Of a stretch of 12,074 bases of DNA, positions 1 to 6,805 are shown one piece after another. The stretch is taken from positions 1-12,074 of the forward strand of contig DATCGG010000366.1 in the NCBI GenBank assembly GCA_036509075.1. Reading direction: 5' to 3'. Source of the stretch: JAJKIV01 sp036509075. GTDB taxonomy: Bacteria > Gemmatimonadota > Gemmatimonadetes > Gemmatimonadales > Gemmatimonadaceae. The notes under the pieces are model-generated. The model saw only the letters and a program-made list of their open reading frames with translations, did no database searches and was not told where the DNA came from. Both the position numbers and the translations under genes were made by a program. Each line of letters begins with the position of its first letter. Positions within the stretch are counted from its first letter, which is position 1.

Positions 1-24
1 TGGCTGCTCGTGCTGGCTGACGTT

Positions 25-40
25 GGCTGTTCGAACAGCC
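25..40. repeat. 16-bp perfect palindrome downstream of the first ADOP gene
   Basis: The sequence GGCTGTTCGAACAGCC reads the same on both strands. As RNA it can fold into a 6-bp stem with a TCGA tetraloop. It lies about 65 bases beyond the stop of the leftward permease gene, so it could be part of that transcript's 3' end. There is no T-rich tract beside it, so it is not a canonical intrinsic terminator. A protein-binding palindrome is the other possibility. Confidence 0.4.
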
Positions 41-57
41 CGATGGTTCCGCTTCCT

Positions 58-107
58 AGCCGTCGCCCGTCGCCCGTCCCCAGCAGTCGCCTGCCGCCTG
101 CCGCCTA
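58..107. repeat. short heptad tandem repeats
   Basis: Two neighbouring heptad runs are visible: CCGTCGC-type units (about positions 60-79) and GCCTGCC-type units (about 88-106). The second run ends at the stop codon of the leftward permease. Read on the minus strand they appear as GGGCGAC and AGGCGGC units. No coding potential is apparent. They look like low-complexity intergenic repeats produced by slippage. Confidence 0.45.
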
Positions 108-2528
108 GTCGGACCGCAACGCCTGAACAGGGTCGATCGACGTCGCCCGGCGCGCGGGCAGATACGCAGCCGCCGCCGCGACGACCAGCAACACGAGACA
201 CGCCGCACCGAGCGCAATCGGATCCGTTGGACTCACGCCGAAGAGCAGCGCCGTCAGCAGCCGTGACGACGCCAGCGCCACCACAAGACCCACGACCGCG
301 CCGGAGCCTGCAACGAGCGCCGCACGTCGCAGTACGGCCATCCGTACGCGTCCGGCGGACGCGCCAAGCGCCATGCGAATCCCGAACTCGCGCGTCCGCT
401 CACGTACGAGCGACGCCATCACGCCGAACAACCCGATCGCCGCGAGCAGCAGCGCCACGAGCCCGAACGTCGACGTCAACAGCGCGCCGAGCCTCGGCTG
501 CGCGAGCGGTTCGCCGAGAATCTCATCCATCGTCCGCGGGCTCCAGAGCGCGAGGTCCGGGTCGGTCTCCCGACCGGCGACACGCAACGCCGGCAGTAGC
601 GCATGCAACGGCACCGTGCTGCGGATCGCGATCGAACCCTGCCAGTAGCCCTGAACCGACGGCAGGAACACCATCGGCGACACCTCGCGCAGGAGGCGCA
701 GGTGTGTGTCGTGCGCGACCCCTACCACTGTCCGCCACCCGTCTCCGCCGACGATGCTCTCAGGCGTTGCGCCCGGTACACGAACCCGCTGGCCGATCGG
801 ATCGCGGCCCGGCCAGAGCTTGCGCGCGACCGACTCGCTCACGATTGCCACGAGCGGCGACGCGGCGTCGTCGCGACCGGTGAACGCGCGGCCGCGATCG
901 AGCTTGACGCCGAACGTCTTGAAGAACTCCGGCCCCACCATGTCGGTCGCGAACAGCGGGTTCGTTGCCGCGTCGGTCGGTATCTGGCCGTCGACCTCGA
1001 ATCGAATCTGCCAGACCCCGTTCCCGAGCATCGGCGGCGCGACGAGCTGCGTCGACGCCGTCACGCCTGGAATCGCGCGAACCCGGCGATTCACACGGTC
1101 ACCTAACGCGGTCATCCTGGCGAGGGTACTGTCCTTCCGCGCGTTCCACGAGTACCAGAAGACTGACAGATGCTCGCTCACGAAGCCAGTGTCCTGCGTG
1201 AGGAGACGCGTCAAGCTTCGCGTCAGGAGCGCCGCCCCACCGAGCATCACCATCGCGAGCGCCATCTGCGAGGCCACGAGGGTATGCCGCACGAAGCGCC
1301 TTCGTGATGTCTCGCCCACGATGCGCGCATCGAGTCGGAGCGGTGCAGCGAGCTGGCCGCGCGCTACGATCAGGGCCGGCACGACGCCAAAGAGCAGCAC
1401 GGCCACGGAGGCAACTGCCACGGCCACAGCGATCGGAGCGCCGGCGAGCTGGACATCGTCGAGACGCGGGACATGCGCCGGCGCGTAAGCGACGAGCAAC
1501 CGAAGCGCACCGACTGCGACGAGAAGCCCGAGCGCCGCACCGGCAACCGCGATCGCGAGCGCTTCGACGAGTAGATCACCAACGAGATCCCCATAGCTCG
1601 CGCCGAGCGCTCGGCGAATGGCAAGCTCGCGCGCGCGCGTGGAGGCGCGCAGGAGCAACAGGTTGCCGACGTTCAGGCACGCGATGAGGAGCAGCAACGC
1701 GACCGCTGTCGTGAGCAGCGTCAGCACCGGTCGCACGCCGCCGAGGATCGTCTCGGTGAACGTGGCGGCGTGCGCGCCGCCGAAACGCATTTTCGGCGTT
1801 AGGCGCCGCTCGATCGCGAGGTACTCGTTCCGCGCGGCGGCGACGGTCGCACCAGGCGCAAGGCGTGCAACCGCAAACGATGAAACGGTGCCCTGCCAGC
1901 CGGTCCACATCGGGATCCAATAGTCCACGCCCGCGGGATACGACAGACCCGGCGGCGCAACGCCGATGATCCTGTAATGGGTGCGCAGCAGCGGCTCGAT
2001 GAGGTCGCGCCCAATGACGGCGGAGTCGCCGCCGAACTTGTCCTGCCACGCGCGATAGCTGAGCACGAGCGCGAGTGTCTGCGTGTCTCTCAGGGAAATG
2101 CCCGGGACCTCGTCGTCACTCGGGCGGAACAGGCGGCCAAGGGCGGGCCGCGCGCCAAGGACGTCGAAGAAGTTGCCGGTCACCATTCCCCGATTGAGCT
2201 CGACGGACCCGTCGCCGTACTCGAACGGCAGGGACGCCGCGGGCCAGTGGGCGATGCCGGCGATGTCGCGCATCGTCCGCGATTCCTGGCGTACGACCGA
2301 TAGCTCCCTGGTGCCCAGCGTGACCTCGGTGTTCGGGTCGGTGACGTAGGTCCACATCACGACGATGCGGTCCTGATCGACGACCGGGAGCCGCCGCACG
2401 AGCACCGTGCGAAACACGCTGAAGATCGCGACGGACATCCCGATGCCGAGCCCGACGATCAGCACGGCAGTAGCGAAGAAGCCGGGCGACCGGCGAAATC
2501 CGCGGAGCGCTAGCGAGATGCGATGCAT
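105..2528 (-). CDS. ADOP-type ABC transporter permease (MacB/FtsX family), first copy
   Basis: This is an inner-membrane permease of about 807 residues with the duplicated layout of the 'acidobacterial duplicated orphan permease' family. An N-terminal membrane helix (about residues 19-41, in the MHRISLALRGFRRSPGFF context) leads into a MacB-like periplasmic domain. A first FtsX domain follows at about 265-395, with the motif ELAIRRALGAS. Then come another helix near 420, a second periplasmic domain, and a second FtsX domain at about 690-800 containing REFGIRMALGAS. The C-terminus IDPVQALRSD is the usual family ending. I chose ATG 2528 because the helix then begins at the typical distance; an in-frame GTG at 2546 adds six residues. 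Neither start has a good Shine-Dalgarno sequence. No cognate ATPase is adjacent. Family members are probably involved in export or envelope processes; the substrate is unknown. Confidence 0.9.
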   Translation of the reverse strand: MHRISLALRGFRRSPGFFATAVLIVGLGIGMSVAIFSVFRTVLVRRLPVVDQDRIVVMWTYVTDPNTEVTLGTRELSVVRQESRTMRDIAGIAHWPAASLPFEYGDGSVELNRGMVTGNFFDVLGARPALGRLFRPSDDEVPGISLRDTQTLALVLSYRAWQDKFGGDSAVIGRDLIEPLLRTHYRIIGVAPPGLSYPAGVDYWIPMWTGWQGTVSSFAVARLAPGATVAAARNEYLAIERRLTPKMRFGGAHAATFTETILGGVRPVLTLLTTAVALLLLIACLNVGNLLLLRASTRARELAIRRALGASYGDLVGDLLVEALAIAVAGAALGLLVAVGALRLLVAYAPAHVPRLDDVQLAGAPIAVAVAVASVAVLLFGVVPALIVARGQLAAPLRLDARIVGETSRRRFVRHTLVASQMALAMVMLGGAALLTRSLTRLLTQDTGFVSEHLSVFWYSWNARKDSTLARMTALGDRVNRRVRAIPGVTASTQLVAPPMLGNGVWQIRFEVDGQIPTDAATNPLFATDMVGPEFFKTFGVKLDRGRAFTGRDDAASPLVAIVSESVARKLWPGRDPIGQRVRVPGATPESIVGGDGWRTVVGVAHDTHLRLLREVSPMVFLPSVQGYWQGSIAIRSTVPLHALLPALRVAGRETDPDLALWSPRTMDEILGEPLAQPRLGALLTSTFGLVALLLAAIGLFGVMASLVRERTREFGIRMALGASAGRVRMAVLRRAALVAGSGAVVGLVVALASSRLLTALLFGVSPTDPIALGAACLVLLVVAAAAAYLPARRATSIDPVQALRSD

Positions 2529-2685
2529 GAGTGACCGGTGAGCCACGCCGGGCTGCGATGGACGGAACCTGCCGACGCGCCATGCGCTTCGCTACTCCGG
2601 AATGGCCGTGAATCGACGAACGGGTGAAACCGGGTCAACGAGTCGCTCGTATTGGATAACCATATGAGTCCGCTATGACCCGACC
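2529..2685. other. divergent intergenic region between permease and small membrane protein
   Basis: This 157-base gap must hold both promoters. On the minus strand a TTGACC hexamer (rightmost base about 2641) resembles a -35 box, but no good -10 box follows. On the plus strand TTGGAT at 2652-2657 and TATGAC at 2674-2679 have 16-base spacing, but they would leave almost no leader. I see no strong inverted repeat. Confidence 0.25.
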
Positions 2686-3081
2686 ATGGAACAGCCCATG
2701 AACCAGAACCGATTGTTGACGGTCACGTCACTGCTCTCGATCCTCCTCGTGTCGCTTCACGTCACGGACGACATCGTGCGCGGGATCTCACGGCCAGCCG
2801 CCGACAACCTCGGGGCCGTGGTGATCTTCCTCATTTGGCTCGTCGGAACCCTGCTGCTCTCCGAGCGCCGGTCAGGATTAGTGATCATGTTGGTCGGTGG
2901 GCTTTTCACGGCGGCAATGCCCGTCCTTCACATGAGGGGGACGAGGTATCCGGCGATCGCGACTTCAAGCGGCGGGTTCTTCTTCGTGTGGACGCTCATC
3001 GTGTGTGGCGTCATCGGCACGTTCTCGGTCATCCTCGCGACGCGAGCTCTCTGGCTGCTACGATTGACCAAGCGGCGTTAG
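2686..3081 (+). CDS. small four-helix integral membrane protein, function unknown
   Basis: The protein is 131 residues, almost all hydrophobic. Four membrane segments are visible at about residues 10-27, 43-60, 64-83 and 100-123, with a positively charged tail (RLTKRR) that should sit in the cytoplasm. I do not recognise a named family. A conserved-looking polar patch HVTDDIVRG follows the first helix. The start could be ATG 2686 or ATG 2698 (MNQNRLL); neither has a clear ribosome binding site. The stop TAG is embedded in one of the window's CGTTAGG heptamers (3076-3082). The gene stands alone, divergent from the permease and convergent with the next gene. Confidence 0.75.
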   Translation: MEQPMNQNRLLTVTSLLSILLVSLHVTDDIVRGISRPAADNLGAVVIFLIWLVGTLLLSERRSGLVIMLVGGLFTAAMPVLHMRGTRYPAIATSSGGFFFVWTLIVCGVIGTFSVILATRALWLLRLTKRR

Positions 3082-3083
3082 GC

Positions 3084-3108
3084 GCGGCCGCGGGTCGACC
3101 GCGGTCGC
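3084..3108. terminator. GC-rich hairpin between convergent gene ends
   Basis: A 10-base stem (3084-3093 with 3099-3108, one G-T wobble) encloses a GTCGA loop, with CCGCGG repeated on both sides. It sits in the 45-base gap between two genes that converge, where a bidirectional terminator is expected. It lacks a T tract on either strand, so termination efficiency is uncertain. Confidence 0.45.
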
Positions 3109-3126
3109 CAGCAGTCCCAGCGACCG

Positions 3127-3453
3127 TCACGATGGCGCGACGTATCGACAATGACAGCAGTGGATCACCTGATAGGGCCACCCGAGATCGTAGTTGGCGA
3201 CCTTCGTGTCGCCGCTAAGGTCGACGACCGAGCGCGCGGTGACTCCGCTCACGGGGTCGGCCAGCCCCCGGTAGGCGTTGGCGGGCTGCGCGTCGAGCAC
3301 CGCATAGGCCGCAGCGATCTTTCCGTACTCTTCATGCACGGCGTAGAAATGGATGACACGCACATCCTTCGGGAACTTCACGTTGCCATGCGAAGGGTCC
3401 CACTGGCCGTGCGCCACGAGCATAACCTGGCGGGCGGTATCGCTGATGGACAT
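3127..3453 (-). CDS. small protein of unknown function, possibly Stv-like
   Basis: The protein is 108 residues with no signal peptide and no membrane helix. The strand was chosen because codon third positions are strongly G/C and the protein looks like a fold. It has VMLVAHGQW followed by FPKDVRVIHFYAVHEEYG near the N-terminus, and ends with VIHCCHCRYVAPS. The HG turn followed by a 'P-k-d-v-...-h-F-Y' strand recalls, from memory, the putative adhesin Stv-like domain found in bacterial effector-type proteins. I cannot confirm this. The C-terminal cysteine/histidine cluster (H-C-C-H-C) could bind a metal. An AAGGA sequence about 11 bases before ATG 3453 is a distant ribosome binding site. No partner gene is obvious. 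Confidence 0.6.
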   Translation of the reverse strand: MSISDTARQVMLVAHGQWDPSHGNVKFPKDVRVIHFYAVHEEYGKIAAAYAVLDAQPANAYRGLADPVSGVTARSVVDLSGDTKVANYDLGWPYQVIHCCHCRYVAPS

Positions 3454-3629
3454 CCGAAACCCGTCCTTACGGTGCTCCCGGTCGGTAGTGATTCAGAGAT
3501 GCCGCGCCAGGTGATGGCCTTTCCCACAAAAGGGACCGACGAATCCGTTGTTGGAGGGAAAGGGCGCCGCGCGGAACCGTGATCTCTCCGGCGCCTCGCT
3601 CGACCGACAACCTTCAACGAGGAGGCCCG
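3454..3629. other. divergent intergenic region before the lipoprotein gene
   Basis: This 176-base gap separates the minus-strand small protein from the plus-strand lipoprotein. It holds a small inverted repeat, CCTTT-N6-AAAGG, near 3518-3533. I see no convincing -35/-10 pair in either direction and no coding sequence I can support. Confidence 0.3.
3620..3625 (+). promoter_or_regulatory. strong Shine-Dalgarno that fixes the lipoprotein start
   Basis: AGGAGG lies four bases before ATG 3630. It decides between ATG 3630 and the in-frame upstream ATG 3579, and it agrees with the start that gives a correct lipoprotein signal peptide. Confidence 0.85.
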
Positions 3630-4232
3630 ATGTCCGCCGTTCACGCCGTCGCCCTCGCGCTGCTCACGGTCGCCGTCACCGCCTGCGACCAACCGCCCAC
3701 GGCCGTCGTCGAGGTTCCTCCGGTGAACCTGGACTTCCTGAACGGACCGGATGACCTGCCGAACGTCTTCCGCACGGCGGTCAGCGCGGGCTTCTCGATG
3801 CGCGATCCATCGACGGGATACATCGTGATGGCAGGCCTGCCCACGCCGCCGCAGTCCTTGACGATCTGCGGCGGGACGATGCCCGTCCAGACATCATCGG
3901 AGATGACCGAGGGTGAGTTGAGCGGCGTTCTGCACGACCTCCGCATGGGCTCCGACCTGAATGTGTTCGTTTACCAGATCGCGGGGTTCCGTGGCATCTG
4001 CGCATCCACGCCGTTCGCGAGTGGCAGCGGTCACGCAATCCGGACGGACAATGATCTCTTCACGAGCCTCACGCGGACGAACAGCTTCGGGCTGCGCATC
4101 CAGGGCGGGGTTCAGGATGCGGCCGGCCAGACGTATCGGCTCAATGCGGAGCTGCATGATCTCATCTTCCCGGATGGCTCGTTCAAGCGCGTCGTGCAGA
4201 ACGTGCATCTACACCCGGTCGGCGGCCCGTAG
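3630..4232 (+). CDS. secreted lipoprotein, function unknown
   Basis: The protein is 200 residues. It begins with a type II signal peptide, MSAVHAVALALLTVAVTAC, whose lipobox VTAC places the lipidated cysteine at residue 19. The remainder is a soluble domain with no further membrane helix and no family I recognise. Two other cysteines (about residues 80, in LTICGG, and 124, in RGICAS) could form a disulfide. The C-terminal half has alternating strands (FGLRIQGGVQDAAGQTYRLNAELHDLIF), suggesting a beta-rich fold. The gene stands alone: upstream is a divergent gene, and downstream is the first inverted-repeat element, followed by the convergent importer operon. Its location is probably the outer membrane or periplasm. 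Confidence 0.8.
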   Translation: MSAVHAVALALLTVAVTACDQPPTAVVEVPPVNLDFLNGPDDLPNVFRTAVSAGFSMRDPSTGYIVMAGLPTPPQSLTICGGTMPVQTSSEMTEGELSGVLHDLRMGSDLNVFVYQIAGFRGICASTPFASGSGHAIRTDNDLFTSLTRTNSFGLRIQGGVQDAAGQTYRLNAELHDLIFPDGSFKRVVQNVHLHPVGGP

Positions 4233-4295
4233 TCGATTGGACTGGCTCAGAGACGCGTTCGCCAGCTCGACACAAGGTTCGCAACCAGAGCAGCA

Positions 4296-4428
4296 GAACC
4301 ACGAACGCTGAGCACGCCGACGGCGCTTCGCGCCGGGCGCTGGAGACGCTGTACCAAAAGAAGAGCAACACTCAGCGTATTCCGCGGCGGCGCGACGCGC
4401 CGTCAGCGTTACCAGCGTTCGCGGTTCC
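4296..4428. repeat. inverted-repeat element, copy A
   Basis: The left arm is 4296-4351 and the right arm 4371-4428, separated by a 19-base loop. The reverse complement of the right arm matches about 33 of the first 39 bases of the left arm. The outer tip reads GAACC(A/G)CGAACGCTG. Each arm contains its own small palindrome (GGCGC-TTC-GCGCC in the left arm, 4322-4334) and carries ACGCTG near both ends. The left arm matches the left arm of copy B (11538) at 39 of its first 40 bases. It lies between two convergent gene ends (4232 and 4440), consistent with a REP-like, terminator-like or transcript-stabilising element. No target-site duplication is evident. Confidence 0.85.
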
Positions 4429-4439
4429 TGTACGGTAGG

Positions 4440-5207
4440 TTAGGGCGAAACCTCCGTCGCCTGCAGCAGCGCCCGCGTCGCCGCATGCGTGGGGTTCGCG
4501 AGCACCTCACGCGCCGGTCCATGCTCCACCAGCACCCCGTCCGCCAACACGGCCACGCGATCCGCGTGGTCCTGCGCGAAATCCACGTCGTGCGTCGCGA
4601 TCAGCAGCCCCCTCCCCTGCTTCGCCAGGGCCGACAGCGTCTCGCCTAACGCGCCGCGCCGAGCGGGGTCGAGGGCCGACGTCGGCTCGTCCATGAGAAG
4701 CAGGTTGGGGTCCAGGGCGAGCGCGCGCGCGATCGCCACACGCTGGGCCTCACCACCGGACAGCTGGCGCGGATACGCCGCAGATCGCGCCGCGACACCT
4801 AACGTCTCGAGCAGGCCCGCGGCCACCCCGCGGGCGCGCTCGCGCGTCCACCCCTGCGCATGGATCGGCGCCAGCGTCACATTGTCCATCACCGTGAGGT
4901 GCTCGAACAGCGAGTGCGCCTGGAACACGAAGCCGACCTTGCCTCGGAGGGGTCGCAATCGCGACTCGGGCGGCACCGGACCTGGCTGTAATGCGAATCC
5001 ATCCACCACGATGCTGCCTTCGCTGAACGACTGAAGCGCCGCTATCGCCCGCAATACCGTCGACTTCCCGGCGCCCGACACGCCCATCAGCGCACAGATC
5101 TCGCCTGACGCGATGTCGAGATCGACGCCGCGCAGCACCGCCGTGCTGCCACGCATCGCGCGCAATCCGCGCACGGTGAGCGCAGGCGCGGTCACGTGAG
5201 ACTCCAT
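4440..5207 (-). CDS. polar amino-acid ABC transporter ATP-binding protein
   Basis: This 255-residue cytoplasmic ATPase powers the importer formed with the preceding gene. All the nucleotide-binding motifs are intact: Walker A GVSGAGKST (42-50), Q-loop VFQ (Q96), signature LSGGE (149-153), Walker B LLLMDE (169-174) followed by PTSALD, and the switch histidine in IATHD (H206). Length and motif context fit the GlnQ/ArtP/HisP family. ATG 5207 is preceded by GGAG (minus strand, 5216-5213) with a five-base gap. It overlaps the end of the fused permease gene by 16 bases, so translation is probably coupled. A longer reading with a GTG/ATG at 5273 would run far into the upstream gene and is unlikely. 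Two of the window's TTA leucine codons lie in this gene, both inside CGTTAGG heptamers. The ligand cannot be told from sequence alone. Confidence 0.92.
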   Translation of the reverse strand: MESHVTAPALTVRGLRAMRGSTAVLRGVDLDIASGEICALMGVSGAGKSTVLRAIAALQSFSEGSIVVDGFALQPGPVPPESRLRPLRGKVGFVFQAHSLFEHLTVMDNVTLAPIHAQGWTRERARGVAAGLLETLGVAARSAAYPRQLSGGEAQRVAIARALALDPNLLLMDEPTSALDPARRGALGETLSALAKQGRGLLIATHDVDFAQDHADRVAVLADGVLVEHGPAREVLANPTHAATRALLQATEVSP

Positions 5208-6760
5208 CGACGCTCCAGACGCCGTGCGAACCGCGACAGCGGCAGCGACAACGAGAGGTAGACGAGCGCACACAAAATCCCGGGCACGACCCAGCTGCCG
5301 ATGTTCGTCGCGTAAATCGCCGTCTGCTTCGTGAGCTCGACAACCGTGATGACAGACACGAGTGAGGAGTCCTTGAGCAGCGCGACGAAATCGTTCGTCA
5401 TCGGCGCGAGCGCAAGTCGCAGTGCTTGCGGTCCGCGCACGAGTCGCAGGATCTGTCCTTCGGACAGTCCCAGCGTGCGCGCCGCTTCGAGCTGCGCGCG
5501 CGGAATCGCCTCCAGCGCGGCACGATAGATCTCCGACTCGTACGCCGCGTAGTTGAGGCCGAGCCCGATGACTGCCGCGAGAAACGCCGGGAGTCGAACG
5601 ACACCTGACAGACCGTAGTAAATGACGAAGAGCTGCAGCAGCACCGGCGTGCCGCGTACGACTTCCACGTACACCGTGAGTGTGCCACGCACGAGCGCAG
5701 AGCCGTAGACCCGACCCGCCGCGATCGCGGTGCCGATCGTCACGGCCAGCACCATCGAGAGGATCGACAGCGCCAGCGTGATGCCTGCCGCCCGCAGAAG
5801 CGACGGGAGGTACGACAGCGCCGACGTGGCACCGCTCGAGGCAGGCCGCGCCGCAGCCACTGACGTATCCGCCAGCACGCGCGCGAAGTACTTCGATTGG
5901 GCGTCGTCCCAGACGTCCCAGCTCCGGAAAATCTTCTCGAGCGACCCGTCGCGCATCCGCTCGCGGAGGATCGCGTTCACCGAGTCCCGCAGTGCGACAT
6001 TCGCCCTGGCGAGCACACCGACGTAACGCCCGGTCGCAACGGGTTCCGGCTGGATCACGAAGCCGCCCAGTACGCGCAGCCGTCGCTCCGCGATGATGTG
6101 ATCGAGCAGCACCGCGTCCACCCTGCCCGCAACGAGATCGGTGTACGGGTGGACGTCGTCGTCGTACGACACCGGAACGACTTTCGCGCGTACCTGCTCG
6201 TCGAGGAGGATCTGGTAGGCGGTCGTGGACCCTAACGTGGCGATGCGCCGGCCGGCGAGGTCCGACAGCGTGCGAAAGCGATCACGGTCCGCCGGCCGCA
6301 CCGCCAGCACTTCGCGGAACTCGAAGTACGGCATCGTGAGCGCCTGACGCTCTCGAAACTCCGGACGGTCTTCGATGCCGGAGAGCCCGATGTCGAAGTC
6401 ACCGCGCTCGACCGACTGGGCGATCGACGCCCACGCCACCTGTACGAACTGCGGCCGACGCCCGAGCCCTTGGGCAATCAGGTCGGCGATCTCGACGTCG
6501 AAGCCCCTAACGCGGGACGGATCGTTGGCGTCGGCCTCCACGAACGGCGCGCCGCCCTCGGCGTCCCCACCCCAGCGAAGCGGTGGGTTGGCGGCGCGGT
6601 CGGCCGCCGTCGCGCGACATGCGACGAGCAGCAGTATCGCGCCGAGCGGCGCCGCGCGGAGGAAGGGCGTGCTGGTCAATGCGAACGTTAGCGGGGTGTC
6701 AGGGCCGGGCTGCTTTTTCGCGGTACAATGTACGTTCGAGGCTGCGCTTAGACACCTCAT
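5192..6760 (-). CDS. fused solute-binding protein and permease of a polar amino-acid ABC importer
   Basis: One chain holds both the periplasmic ligand-binding domain (SBP_bac_3 type, about residues 60-285) and the transmembrane permease (HisM/GlnP type, about 300-520) of an amino-acid importer. A lipoprotein-like signal, with lipobox LVAC and cysteine at residue 48, precedes the binding domain. Family-typical stretches are RGFDVEIADLIAQGLG and VERGDFDIGLSGIEDRPEF. The permease has the EAA loop that docks on the ATPase (LEAARTLGLSEGQILRLVRGPQA). The start is uncertain. ATG 6760 has AAGGG seven bases upstream but leaves about 28 residues before the signal peptide. TTG 6679 gives an ideal signal peptide (MTSTPFLRAAPLGAILLLVAC) but has no ribosome binding site. 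The ATPase gene overlaps its end by 16 bases, so the pair forms a complete importer. Confidence 0.9.
   Translation of the reverse strand: MRCLSAASNVHCTAKKQPGPDTPLTFALTSTPFLRAAPLGAILLLVACRATAADRAANPPLRWGGDAEGGAPFVEADANDPSRVRGFDVEIADLIAQGLGRRPQFVQVAWASIAQSVERGDFDIGLSGIEDRPEFRERQALTMPYFEFREVLAVRPADRDRFRTLSDLAGRRIATLGSTTAYQILLDEQVRAKVVPVSYDDDVHPYTDLVAGRVDAVLLDHIIAERRLRVLGGFVIQPEPVATGRYVGVLARANVALRDSVNAILRERMRDGSLEKIFRSWDVWDDAQSKYFARVLADTSVAAARPASSGATSALSYLPSLLRAAGITLALSILSMVLAVTIGTAIAAGRVYGSALVRGTLTVYVEVVRGTPVLLQLFVIYYGLSGVVRLPAFLAAVIGLGLNYAAYESEIYRAALEAIPRAQLEAARTLGLSEGQILRLVRGPQALRLALAPMTNDFVALLKDSSLVSVITVVELTKQTAIYATNIGSWVVPGILCALVYLSLSLPLSRFARRLERRWSLT
6723..6733. promoter_or_regulatory. GTACAATGTAC palindrome in the divergent region, possible -10 box/operator
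   Basis: An 11-base perfect palindrome with a central A lies between the divergent importer and DUF2911 genes. On the plus strand it contains TACAAT (6724-6729), a good -10 hexamer for the DUF2911 gene. On the minus strand it contains TACATT, which could serve the importer if translation starts at TTG 6679. I found no good -35 box at the right spacing on either strand. If it is a promoter for the importer, ATG 6760 would be upstream of transcription. Confidence 0.35.
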
Positions 6761-6805
6761 CCCAACGCCCTTGCGCCGAAGCACGTGGCCCTCAAAGGTT
6801 GTCGC

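Noticed and set aside
1..108. Plus-strand coding end reading WLLVLADVGCSNS at the window start
   Set aside because: It resembles a lipobox by chance, but the frame soon enters heptad repeats and stops; there is no start in the window and no supporting context.
23..883. Long plus-strand open frame opposite the first ADOP gene
   Set aside because: It is rich in Arg, Ala, Pro and Ser with no recognisable domain, and is antisense to a clear permease; typical of high-G+C shadow frames. The same applies to 706-1488.
3151..3582. Plus-strand frame of 143 codons opposite the 108-residue small protein
   Set aside because: The minus-strand protein has a coherent hydrophobic pattern and better third-position G+C; the two cannot both be typical genes.
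3579..3629. Upstream ATG start of the lipoprotein gene
   Set aside because: The 17 extra residues displace the signal peptide, and the AGGAGG sequence points to ATG 3630.
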